NCBI GenBank assembly: GCA_019638615.1
Contig: JAHBTL010000004.1
Location: forward strand, 226,459 to 290,458
Source of the DNA: Chitinophagaceae bacterium
GTDB taxonomy: Bacteria > Bacteroidota > Bacteroidia > Chitinophagales > Chitinophagaceae
Direction of reading: 5' to 3'
DNA length: 64,000 nucleotides
Below, one piece after another: positions 23,472 to 32,229 of the stretch. How positions within the stretch are numbered: the first letter of the stretch is position 1; the number at the start of each line of letters is the position of its first letter. The position numbers and the translations under genes were made by a program. A model generated the notes under the pieces. It made no database searches. It saw only the letters and a program-made list of their open reading frames with translations, and was not told where the DNA came from.

Positions 23472-24704
23472 TCACCGTCTAAAATAATCTGTAATTCCCA
23501 GCGCAATACCTTTTCCGTATGTATAATAATCATCAATAGTTAGATATGCTTCGTTTTTAATCCTTGACTGTGGGATCTCAAAAGTGCCTGAAGGAATATG
23601 AAACTCCTTTGCCAGGCAATCGTTCAATGATCCTGAAAATTCCATAGGAACATATTTTACCGGCCAGTATTTATTAAAATGCGGTGTAAGATCAGCTAAC
23701 ATGCCTTCAGGCGTATGCAGCAGGTTCATTGACCCCTGCTGCCCCTGGCTGTGAATATCAAGTCCGAGGTCAATGTTCTTCCCTGAGCTTTTCCATTCGC
23801 GCAGCCATTTTTTTACACAGGCCACTTCAGGTTCCACCGGAAGGTGGAGCGTATCTGTATAATCATCATCCCATTCCTGGTTCAGGTCTTCAAGGTTGCC
23901 GTTGAATCTTGTAATGCCGTGAAAAATACCGTCAGGGTTCATCATCGGGATGATCTTGTATACTGTAGTTTTTCTTGCAATGGCGGCATTTTCATCATCC
24001 GAAAGAAGAAATGTAAGAAGTCCTTCCACTACATAGCCGCCACAGTATTCACCGGCATGTTGCAGCGTGGTAATAAATACTACTTTCTTTTTATCATCTG
24101 GTATAGCGGTATCCGTAACCGTTAGTAGATTAATATTTCTGGCTTGCTGCGTTGTGCCTAATGTTTCAATAGTTAGAAACGGGCTTCCGGCCATAGCATC
24201 AATCATTGCACTACCCTGGCTGTAGGAGAACGGGTGAGCATATGCTATCCAAACAGAATCGGAGGTAAAGGTATTACGGAAAGTAAGCGAATGTTGTTCA
24301 GGATCATATTGCACATCACTTATTCTTTGCCAGTTTTTCTGATCATAGGAATAGACAGGCCGGGTACTCTTTGTATAGATAAGGTGCGGCCCCCCTCTAT
24401 AAGTACCTGCGAGCCTGTCAAGTTTAATGGTAATATTTTTATGGGCAGTATGATCGAGCTTAAAATAAAACCAGTAATACTGGTCATCGCTGCTGCTTTT
24501 TTGCTTCCGGTGTTTTGGCCAACCGGTAAGAAAACCGGGTTGTGATTCCCATAAGGTGTCAATACTGCCTGAATCAAAATTACTGCTTACGGTTATGGAA
24601 ACAGTGGAGGTATTGCCCTGGCTTTTGGATGATTTGCAATGAATGCCGGCAAATGTAATAATAATGATTGCGAGAAGAAGAATCCTTATGCTATACATTA
24701 TCAT
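23472..24704 (-). CDS. M14-family carboxypeptidase lipoprotein
   Basis: The 410-residue protein has a lipoprotein-type signal ('LLLAIIIITFAGIHCKSS'). Residues 40-180 form a beta-rich domain of the kind found before the catalytic domain of cytosolic-carboxypeptidase-like M14 enzymes. The metal site reads 'TTLQHAGEYCGGYVVEG' (HxxE, with Ala where Pro is common), 'PMMNPDGIFHGITRFN' and 'LGLDIHSQGQQG' for the second histidine. A glutamate in 'SGTFEIPQS' is at the place of the catalytic base. It probably trims peptides or peptidoglycan-like substrates at the cell envelope. A MITE-like element lies directly upstream, so its promoter may be within that DNA. Confidence 0.82.
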   Translation of the reverse strand: MIMYSIRILLLAIIIITFAGIHCKSSKSQGNTSTVSITVSSNFDSGSIDTLWESQPGFLTGWPKHRKQKSSSDDQYYWFYFKLDHTAHKNITIKLDRLAGTYRGGPHLIYTKSTRPVYSYDQKNWQRISDVQYDPEQHSLTFRNTFTSDSVWIAYAHPFSYSQGSAMIDAMAGSPFLTIETLGTTQQARNINLLTVTDTAIPDDKKKVVFITTLQHAGEYCGGYVVEGLLTFLLSDDENAAIARKTTVYKIIPMMNPDGIFHGITRFNGNLEDLNQEWDDDYTDTLHLPVEPEVACVKKWLREWKSSGKNIDLGLDIHSQGQQGSMNLLHTPEGMLADLTPHFNKYWPVKYVPMEFSGSLNDCLAKEFHIPSGTFEIPQSRIKNEAYLTIDDYYTYGKGIALGITDYFRR

Positions 24705-24720
24705 GTCGTTTAATAGTAAT

Positions 24721-25055
24721 TAAATCGCCAGAGGCGATAAGACAACTGTGCGAGGCGTCCTCGCCTCGCACAGCGAAGTCCTTTGTTCATAATACTTCTG
24801 CGGTTCAATCTGTCAAATCTATAGGTAATGCAAAAGCGGTTTTTATGCTATTCCGCCTATTCATTATCTTATTTTGTTTATTGTCCACCCGTGAGGACTG
24901 CTTCTCCTGCCGTAATCTTCCTTCAACTCAAATGTTGATGCGGGCGGGAGTGTGTTGCCTTTCTTGGCAGCACTAAAATCAATGCTGTGTGAGGCGTCCC
25001 TGACTGCCGTCAGGCGGGTTCGCCTCACACTCCTGTCCTATCGCCTCCGGCGATT
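24721..25055. mobile_element. MITE-like element: two inverted hairpin blocks around a 213-bp centre
   Basis: The left block (24721-24772) holds ATCGCC-AGA-GGCGAT and TGTGCGAGGCG-TCCT-CGCCTCGCACA. The right block (24986-25055) holds the same two hairpins in reverse order and orientation: GTGTGAGGCG...CGCCTCACAC, then ATCGCC-TCC-GGCGAT. They therefore act as long inverted terminal blocks. The centre (24773-24985) has no convincing ORF. The right block ends exactly at the stop codon of the SusD gene. No target-site duplication could be confirmed. Confidence 0.5.
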
Positions 25056-26483
25056 TTAAAATCCTTGCGTTTGCACCAGGCTTGGATTCACATCTATTTC
25101 CGTCTGTGGAATCGGATAATACTTCATATGTTGTTCGTCGAACTGCCGCCCTGTAGCCTGCAGCACTTGCTGATAGCGGTTCAGCCTGAGCAGATCCCAC
25201 CTGCGATGCCCTTCAACGCAAAACTCCCATCCTCTTTCATTCACCAGCGCTGTTATAAAATCATCAGCAGTGGCTGTGTTGGTAAAATTAAGCAGGCCTA
25301 TGCCTGCGCGGTTTCTTACCGCATTTATCCCGTCAAATTTGGCCGCACTCGAAGGATCAACACCATGTTGCGCTTCAGACTGCATCAGCAGTATATCCGC
25401 ATATCTTAAAATGATCCAGTTGTTCCTGCCAAATACGCCCGGAGGAACGCCTGGATCATCGTATTTGGAGATTTTATGGCTGGCACCTTCAGTGTTGCCC
25501 ACATTTACGTTTCTTCTTATTATATCATCGGGTTTATAAGAGTTGTAATGAAAATCCAGCGCACTATAGGTACCCCATCCGCCTTTTGCTATCGGTTGAA
25601 AAGTCATATTGGTAAGGTTCCCGGCATTAGGTGGAGTTCCGAACTGAACGTTGAATAATATTTCTTTTCCATTCTTTGTGTCGGGGTTGAATATATTGGC
25701 AAAAGTTTCTTCCAAAGCCAGGTAGCCAGGGTGACTGTTAGCATAGCTGATCACTTTATTGCATAATGCCAGCGCATTGGAGTGATCAGATGCATCGGCG
25801 GCATTTGTGCTGCTTTTTTGCAGGTAAACCTTTGCCAGCATACCTGAGGCTGCTTCTGAAGTAGCCCTGCCGATTTCCTGCTCAGGCAGTTCCGCAATGT
25901 GCAGGCAGTTCTCCTCTGCGTATTTCAGATCTTCTATGATCTGCGCATACACTTCTGCTACAGGAGACCGGGAAGGAAAAAGAGAATCAATGCCGGGCGT
26001 TAGCAGCACGGGCACATCTCCAAATGCTTCTGCCAGGTTGAAATAGCATAACCCGCGGAGGAAACGGGCATTGCCTATAATATTGTTCTTACGCTGCTCA
26101 TCCATATCAATACCCGGAACATAAGCGATTACATCATTGGCATTTTTAATAACAAAGTAATTTTCTGCCCACCATTGAAGTATTATTCCATTAGTGGGAG
26201 TAAAAGTTCCCTGGTATATGCTGTTGACATCAGCGCTGTTCAGAACCCGGTAAATCAAATCAGCCGGTACATCAGATACAACCAGGATATTTCTTCCGTA
26301 CATACCCTGCGAAAACAGATTGGCATATGCACCATTTAAAGCAGCGTTGGCATCTGCCTCATTTGTATAAAATGTGTTGGGCGATAAAAAGCTGTGCCCC
26401 CTGGTTTCTAACGCTTTCTTGCATGAAGAAAATGATGCAAGAAGGATCAGCGCTGCTATTATAAAATGATATCGTTTCATCAT
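25056..26483 (-). CDS. SusD/RagB-family nutrient-binding lipoprotein, system 1
   Basis: This 475-residue lipoprotein has lipobox 'LASFSSC'. SusD features are 'HSFLSPNTFYTNEADANAAL', 'ARFLRGLCYFNLAEAFGDVP' and a C-terminal 'ERGWEFCVEGHRRWDLLRL' followed by 'YPIPQTEIDVNPSL'. SusD proteins form the lid that captures ligand over the SusC barrel at the outer membrane. It starts 22 bp after the SusC stop and is the last gene of system 1. The MITE-like element abuts its stop codon. Confidence 0.95.
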   Translation of the reverse strand: MMKRYHFIIAALILLASFSSCKKALETRGHSFLSPNTFYTNEADANAALNGAYANLFSQGMYGRNILVVSDVPADLIYRVLNSADVNSIYQGTFTPTNGIILQWWAENYFVIKNANDVIAYVPGIDMDEQRKNNIIGNARFLRGLCYFNLAEAFGDVPVLLTPGIDSLFPSRSPVAEVYAQIIEDLKYAEENCLHIAELPEQEIGRATSEAASGMLAKVYLQKSSTNAADASDHSNALALCNKVISYANSHPGYLALEETFANIFNPDTKNGKEILFNVQFGTPPNAGNLTNMTFQPIAKGGWGTYSALDFHYNSYKPDDIIRRNVNVGNTEGASHKISKYDDPGVPPGVFGRNNWIILRYADILLMQSEAQHGVDPSSAAKFDGINAVRNRAGIGLLNFTNTATADDFITALVNERGWEFCVEGHRRWDLLRLNRYQQVLQATGRQFDEQHMKYYPIPQTEIDVNPSLVQTQGF

Positions 26484-26505
26484 TGTATTGTCTTTTTAAA
26501 TTTCA

Positions 26506-29500
26506 TTAAAACGAAAATCTTACACCTGCCAGGAAAGTCCTGTAATTCGGATACGCATTGTAATCCGTACCCAGGGACAACTGGTTGCTGTTATCAAATG
26601 AATTTACTTCCGGATCGTAGCCGCTGTATTTGGTGAAGGTCAGCAGGTTTTGAGCGGTTACGTATACCGATGCGGCCTTAAAGGCAGTGCTAAGTTTATT
26701 CAACGGCAGATCATACGAAAGCGTAACGGTTTTAACCCTCAGGAAACTGCCGTTCTCCAGCATATCGCTTGAAAAACCTGCACCCCGCCTGTAAGTGCTG
26801 ATGATACTGGGTAAAGTATTGCTGGTATTTGGCCCGTTCCAACTGTCGGTAGCTACGTAAGCGAGCTTGTTAAATATCGGGAAGCCGTTCTCTATTTCGT
26901 ACCTGTTTTCATTGAATATTTTATTCCCGTATATACCCTGCAGGAATATGGTCAGCCCTAATCTTCCATATTTAAAATTGTTGGTGAATCCATAAATAAA
27001 TTTGGGAAGTGCCTGTCCTATAATCGCCCTGTCCAGCCCGGTAAGCGATTTGTCGCCATCAAGGTCACGGTATTTGGGATCTCCCGGCGCAACGGGCTGC
27101 TCCGTTCCGCTCCTGTCAATTTCATCCTGGGTTTGCCAGATACCGTCAAACTGGTATCCATAGAATGTTCCTATAGGCTGACCTACCCGGATAATACCTG
27201 AAGTGCCGCTATAGATATTATTGGTTATCTCACCCACATAAATTTCTTTGTTTGTTCCTATATCAAGCACCTTGTTTTTATTGGTAGAGAAATTGAGGAT
27301 GGATTCCCAGGTGAATGCCGCATTCACAATATTGCGGGAGGTTAATGAAAATTCAAAGCCCTTGTTTTGCACGGCACCCACATTTCTGAGCAAACTTTCA
27401 TAACCGGAAGTTCGCGGCACGTTAATATACAACAGGAGGTTGCTGGTTTTTTTGTTGTAATAGTCTGCGGTAATTTCCACGCGGTTGTTCCAAAGCCCTA
27501 TGTCCAAACCGATATCTGCGGTTGCGGTTTGCTCCCATTTAATATCCGGGTTGGCTATCTGAACCGGGAAGATAGCGGTTACAGGTGAAGGGTCACGTCC
27601 GAGCGAATAAATATCATTCACATATACCGGTAAGGAAATATAATCGCCGATTTCCTGGTTGCCGGTAACGCCATAGCTTAGCCGAAGCTTTAAAGCGTTT
27701 ATACTTTTCAGGCTTTTCATGAAATTTTCCTCGGCTACATTCCAGGCAAAAGCGCCTGAAGGAAAATATCCCCATTTGTGCCTGTCTCCAAAACGGGAGG
27801 AACCGTCTGCTCTTACAGTAGCTGTGAGCAGGTAGCGATCAGCAAAGCTGTAATTGATTCTTCCAAAAAAGGAAGTCAGCACATTTTCATCAAAAAAGGC
27901 AGATGGAATATCGGCATCGCCAATACCGAGGTTATCATATCCCAGGTTGTTATTGGCTAAATTGGTAATGCCGGCGGAAAAGCCTTTGTTATACCAGTGC
28001 TGGAAAGTAAAGCCACCGACCGCGTTTATTACATGCCGGTTATTAATCGTTTTATCGTAGGTAATTGTATTTTCTGATAGCCAGTTGTAGTGCTGTCCCG
28101 AGCTTTGAGCAGCGTATCCGTTTGTAGCTGCGCCTGCAAAAATAGAAGAAGGTGTAAATACTTTATTGCCCCGGTTATCGTACCCGGCTCCCAGCGCTGA
28201 GCGTAGCTTTAGTCCTTTCAGCATTTCGTATTCTGCAAAGAAATTAGCATTGCTGGCAAACCGGTAAAGCCCGTTTTTTGACATGAGCGCATAGGCTACA
28301 GGGTTACCAAGCGGGCCAATATAGGGCAGTGGCCCATTCTGGAAAGTATAATTTCCTTCATCGTCTTTAACAGGTACCGCAGGGTTAAAACGTACGGCGT
28401 CCCATAAAACACCCGGGCTGGTAATACCGCCGCCGGTATTTACCGATGCTACCTTTTGGTAATCGTAAGAAATGTAGGACGATAACCCCATTTTAAACCT
28501 GCTGCTCATATTATGATCCACATTGAACCGTATGATGCCTCTTTTGTAATCGCTGCCAAGCATTATTCCCTTCTGGTCAAAATAGCTCAGGCTGGTATAA
28601 TACCTTGTATTGTTGCTGCCTCCGTTCATGCCTATGGTAATATTGGATACAGGCGCCTGGCGGAAGATAGCGTCCTGCCAGTCGGTGCCCTTGCCTATCG
28701 AACCTATTTCAGTATCGGTGTAGGGCAGGGGGTCATTGGTACCATTTTGCTGGTTGGTAAGTGTTTGTACCTGGTTAAGATAAGTGGCAAATTGTTTTGC
28801 ATCCATCATCTTGTACTTCTTTGCAACTTTCTGCACGCCTGTATATGCATCAATAGTCAATCCCTTAGCATTGTAGTTTCCACGTTTGGTAGTGATCATC
28901 ACCACCCCGTTGGCGCCCCTGCTCCCGTAAATAGCAGTAGCAGATGCATCTTTTAATACGCTGATGGAAGCAATATCCGAAGGGCTGATGGTTACAATGT
29001 CGCCACCGGCATAGCCATCAATCACATACAGTGGTTCATTGCCCGAGTTGATGGAGTTGGTACCTCTTATCCTGATAGAAAATACCGCGCCGCCCGGCTG
29101 CGATTGGTTTTGAGATACCTGCACACCGCTTACCTGCCCTTCCAGCATTTGCTCTGTGGCGATAATGGGTGATTTATATTGATCGCGAATATTTACCACG
29201 CCCACCGAGCCGGTAAGATCTTTCTTTTTCGCGCTGCCATATCCAACCACCACCACTTCATCTGCCTGAACATCCTGCGGTACCAACGCTACTTTAATGT
29301 CAGTCTTTCCGGCTGTATTGATTTCCTGTGTGATGTAACCTACAAAAGAGATCTGCAACACACCCTGACTGCTGGGGATATTCAGGCTGAAATTTCCTGC
29401 GGCATCGGTAGTAGTGCCCGTATTGGTTCCCTTAAGCCTTACGGAAGCGCCGGGTAAAGGTTCGCCTGTATTGCTTGTAACAGTGCCCCGGATTTCTATG

Positions 29501-29910
29501 GCTGTTATTTCGGGCTCAGTCGCAGGATCCTTTAATGCGGCAGCCTTTATTTTTTGATGTGATATCACCACGGTTTGAGCAACGATGGAATACTCAACAG
29601 GCACTTCTGCAAAGCACAGATCAAGGGTTTCCTGGATAGCGGCATTTTTTACGGAAATATTGACCCTGGGCGCATTGCGCAACAGGTCAGTTTTATAAAA
29701 GAAGCTGTATCCCGTTTGCTTCCGGATCTCCTTCAGTACTTTTTCAACGGGAGCATTGCGAACGGAAAGCGTGATGCTTTGTGCAAAGCCGGTGGCGCCG
29801 GAATGCAAACAAAAGGCAAATAATAAGATCGCAGTTAATTTCATGACCCTCCACATTAATACAGGGGGATACAATAATCTGACCCACCTGCGGGTTTGGT
29901 TAATTTGCAT
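26506..29910 (-). CDS. SusC/RagA TonB-linked receptor with STN domain, system 1
   Basis: From ATG 29910 ('MQINQTRRW') the protein has about 1134 residues. A basic N-terminal extension precedes the hydrophobic signal 'LTAILLFAFCLHSGATGFAQ'. An STN domain follows ('VEKVLKEIRKQTGYSFFYK'), then a carboxypeptidase-D-like beta-sandwich ('GEPLPGASVRLKGTNTGTTT'), a plug with 'VVVVGYGSAKKKDLTGSV' and the SusC 'ISVLKDASATAIYGSRGANG' signature, and a TonB-dependent barrel ending in aromatic 'RFSF'. It imports an oligomeric nutrient with SusD. The STN domain contacts FecR to report ligand, and the FecR and sigma genes lie just upstream in the same orientation. Confidence 0.95.
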   Translation of the reverse strand: MQINQTRRWVRLLYPPVLMWRVMKLTAILLFAFCLHSGATGFAQSITLSVRNAPVEKVLKEIRKQTGYSFFYKTDLLRNAPRVNISVKNAAIQETLDLCFAEVPVEYSIVAQTVVISHQKIKAAALKDPATEPEITAIEIRGTVTSNTGEPLPGASVRLKGTNTGTTTDAAGNFSLNIPSSQGVLQISFVGYITQEINTAGKTDIKVALVPQDVQADEVVVVGYGSAKKKDLTGSVGVVNIRDQYKSPIIATEQMLEGQVSGVQVSQNQSQPGGAVFSIRIRGTNSINSGNEPLYVIDGYAGGDIVTISPSDIASISVLKDASATAIYGSRGANGVVMITTKRGNYNAKGLTIDAYTGVQKVAKKYKMMDAKQFATYLNQVQTLTNQQNGTNDPLPYTDTEIGSIGKGTDWQDAIFRQAPVSNITIGMNGGSNNTRYYTSLSYFDQKGIMLGSDYKRGIIRFNVDHNMSSRFKMGLSSYISYDYQKVASVNTGGGITSPGVLWDAVRFNPAVPVKDDEGNYTFQNGPLPYIGPLGNPVAYALMSKNGLYRFASNANFFAEYEMLKGLKLRSALGAGYDNRGNKVFTPSSIFAGAATNGYAAQSSGQHYNWLSENTITYDKTINNRHVINAVGGFTFQHWYNKGFSAGITNLANNNLGYDNLGIGDADIPSAFFDENVLTSFFGRINYSFADRYLLTATVRADGSSRFGDRHKWGYFPSGAFAWNVAEENFMKSLKSINALKLRLSYGVTGNQEIGDYISLPVYVNDIYSLGRDPSPVTAIFPVQIANPDIKWEQTATADIGLDIGLWNNRVEITADYYNKKTSNLLLYINVPRTSGYESLLRNVGAVQNKGFEFSLTSRNIVNAAFTWESILNFSTNKNKVLDIGTNKEIYVGEITNNIYSGTSGIIRVGQPIGTFYGYQFDGIWQTQDEIDRSGTEQPVAPGDPKYRDLDGDKSLTGLDRAIIGQALPKFIYGFTNNFKYGRLGLTIFLQGIYGNKIFNENRYEIENGFPIFNKLAYVATDSWNGPNTSNTLPSIISTYRRGAGFSSDMLENGSFLRVKTVTLSYDLPLNKLSTAFKAASVYVTAQNLLTFTKYSGYDPEVNSFDNSNQLSLGTDYNAYPNYRTFLAGVRFSF

Positions 29911-29986
29911 AATTTTGTACAAGTTTTTGGTTAAACAATAAGCGTTCCTGATCTAATGTATGTTTACTTGTTTGCCATTACTGTTT

Positions 29987-30015
29987 ACGGGGGTGTTCCA
30001 GCACTCCCGTTTTTA
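29987..30015 (-). promoter_or_regulatory. Stem-loop upstream of susC, system 1
   Basis: ACGGGGGTG (29987-29995) pairs with CACTCCCGT (30002-30010), with TTTTT following on the plus strand. It lies 77 bp upstream of the SusC start, between FecR and SusC. Systems 2 and 3 have stem-loops at comparable places. A role as attenuator or end of the fecR message is inference. Confidence 0.45.
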
Positions 30016-30203
30016 ATGAGCAAGCAAAACACTTCCTTTGTATCTTTCATAGAAATAAAAAAGCGAATGCATTCTTATGTATCCGGCAACAGTGCTTCTG
30101 TTAAGCTTCAGTTGCATTCGCATACGTCAACGCTTTTTTTGCTATCCGGCAGTAATCATAGTTCTTCATTGGTTTAGCTGTTATTGGATATAACATATTC
30201 TTT

Positions 30204-31364
30204 TTATCCTCCCGTAATTATAACTGTTCTGTCGTCCAGCCGGTATTGAACCCCGGCTATTTTTAATATTTCCATTACTTCCGATAAATTCGCCTTACGT
30301 GGAATAGAACCATTGTATCCTACCTGCGGGATACTTCCCTCAAAGCTTACGTCTACATTATACCACCTTGACAACTGCCGCATGATGTAGGGAAGCTTAT
30401 CATCGCTGAATTCAATCCTTCCATTCTTCCAGGCGATCTCTTTGTCTATATCTACTTTTTTAACATCTATCTGTCCTGAGCTTTTTTCCAATGCTGCTTG
30501 CTGCATCGGAATCAAAGGGGTTGTACTCTTTCCATTCCTGATGTTTACTTTGCCTTCGGTAAGTGTTGTTTTAATGAAAGCTTCATCATCATATGCCATC
30601 ACATTAAAATGCGTGCCTGTAACCTCCACCTCCATATTTTCGCGCGTAATTACTTTAAAAGGCTGCGTGGTATTTTTTGCTATTTCAAAATAGGCTTCGC
30701 CTGACAGGTATACGGTTCTTTCTTTTTCCACGAAGCGGGTGGGAAACCTTAAGTAAGAAGCCGCATTCAGCCATACTTTGCTTCCATCGGGTAATACCAG
30801 CTCGTATTCCGCACCGCGGGGAATGTTCAGTGTATTGTACACCACTTTGGTGCTGTTGCCTGAAGTATTGTTGTATATGATTTTACCGTGCTGCTTGTTA
30901 ATCGTAGTGCCGTCTCCTTCTTCTATCTGCGATACCGCTGCAGCATCAAGTGCGATCACTGATCCGTCTCCCAGCACCAGAGAGGCTTTGCTCGTACCGG
31001 GCCGGATGTCTTCCTGTGTTTGTGCAATGGCTGTTGGCGGGATTGACACAGGCTTTTTTCCCGGGTTGTACAAAAGCAGGAAGCCGATCAGCGCAACAGA
31101 TGCGGCAGCGCTGTAATACCACCATCTCCTGCTGTTTTTCTTCCTGTGTAGCGGCTGCATTTGTATGGCAGCTTTTTCATTTGTATGTTGCTGCAGCTGG
31201 TTCCATGCTGCAGCCCTGAACTCTGCCAGTACTGAATCTGGCAGGTCTTCCATTTTACTCCATTCAAAAGAAAGATACCATTGTTCAAGCCATTGTTTTT
31301 CTTCAGGTGTACATTCACCTGCATTATATTTTTTAATAAGCTGCTCCAGTTGATGTGTTTCCAA
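30204..31364 (-). CDS. FecR-family anti-sigma factor, system 1
   Basis: The 386-residue protein has a cytoplasmic N-terminal sigma-binding part ('LEQLIKKYNAGECTPEEKQW'), one membrane helix near residue 85-100 ('AAASVALIGFLLLYNPG'), and a periplasmic FecR domain with 'PRGAEYELVLPDGSKVWLNA' and 'YLSGEAYFEIAKN'. A C-terminal DUF4974 domain has 'IAWKNGRIEFSDDKLPYIMR' and 'LSRWYNVDVSFEG'. It keeps the sigma factor inactive until the SusC STN domain signals. It begins 68 bp after the sigma gene ends, on the same strand. Confidence 0.93.
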   Translation of the reverse strand: METHQLEQLIKKYNAGECTPEEKQWLEQWYLSFEWSKMEDLPDSVLAEFRAAAWNQLQQHTNEKAAIQMQPLHRKKNSRRWWYYSAAASVALIGFLLLYNPGKKPVSIPPTAIAQTQEDIRPGTSKASLVLGDGSVIALDAAAVSQIEEGDGTTINKQHGKIIYNNTSGNSTKVVYNTLNIPRGAEYELVLPDGSKVWLNAASYLRFPTRFVEKERTVYLSGEAYFEIAKNTTQPFKVITRENMEVEVTGTHFNVMAYDDEAFIKTTLTEGKVNIRNGKSTTPLIPMQQAALEKSSGQIDVKKVDIDKEIAWKNGRIEFSDDKLPYIMRQLSRWYNVDVSFEGSIPQVGYNGSIPRKANLSEVMEILKIAGVQYRLDDRTVIITGG

Positions 31365-31432
31365 GATGTTTTTCAGGTACTAACAGTTAAGCCAAAGGAA
31401 AGTACCAGGAAGGCCGGAAATTTTTTGTTTGG

Positions 31433-32035
31433 CTATTGCAATCGGAGCAGCAGTCCGGCACAAATAATGTAAGTGGGGATATGCGTTTGAAGCAGGCTTT
31501 TTCTTAACCGGGTCAGGGCGTTGTACAACTGGTTTTTAACGGTTTGGTTGGAAAGGCTGAGCAGCCCTGCGATCTCTGCGTGAGTAAGATTTTCTTCTTT
31601 GCTCAGGAGGTATATCTGTCGCATTTTTTCCGGCATGGCTGCTACCTGCCGGGCAATGAATTGTTGCAGCTCCTTGGTACAGTAGCTGCTGAAAATGGTT
31701 TCTTCGCGGTCAGCGGGAGGAAAAGGTTGTTGCATTAATTTTTGAAAGCGGTTACTGTTTTTTTCAAAATGATTGAAGATTTTATTTCGAAGGGCGGTAT
31801 ATAAGTAACCTCCGAGCGAATCGTCTGTTGAAATATTGCCGATATTTTTCCATAGAGAAAGAAACACATCCTGTACTGTATCCTTGGCGTCTTCTGCCGA
31901 ATGCAACCGTTTGTAAGCTATTTTAAAAAGATCATCCCAGTATTTGTTGAATAACAGGCCAAACGCTTTTTCATCTCCGTTTTGAGAGGCGTCAAGTAGC
32001 TTCTGGTCGTTATCGGCTATACAGGGATTATTCAT
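31433..32035 (-). CDS. ECF RNA polymerase sigma factor, system 1
   Basis: ATG 32035 gives about 200 residues; an in-frame TTG at 32047 is less likely. Region 2 is seen in 'FNKYWDDLFKIAYKRLHSAE' and 'DAKDTVQDVFLSLWKN'. Region 4 is seen in 'KMRQIYLLSKEENLTHAEIA' and 'GLLSLSNQTVKNQLYNALTR', a helix-turn-helix. It belongs to the Bacteroidota ECF group that works with FecR and SusC. Its likely target is the susC-susD unit downstream. A segment about 40-85 bp upstream (near 32075-32120) resembles 24830-24885. Confidence 0.93.
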   Translation of the reverse strand: MNNPCIADNDQKLLDASQNGDEKAFGLLFNKYWDDLFKIAYKRLHSAEDAKDTVQDVFLSLWKNIGNISTDDSLGGYLYTALRNKIFNHFEKNSNRFQKLMQQPFPPADREETIFSSYCTKELQQFIARQVAAMPEKMRQIYLLSKEENLTHAEIAGLLSLSNQTVKNQLYNALTRLRKSLLQTHIPTYIICAGLLLRLQ

Positions 32036-32229
32036 ATCAACCAACAAAGTATGAAATTACAATTTCTTTTGCCATTGGTAATGCAAAAGCAGTTCTTAAC
32101 CTATTCTGTTCATTCCTTACCTTATCTTGACCATTATAATGTACAGTGCAGCGTATTATGAACTATGCTGTAATTTCGGCTGGTACGGAAAGTTCATTAT
32201 AATTATACAATACCAGTAAAATAAAGTAT

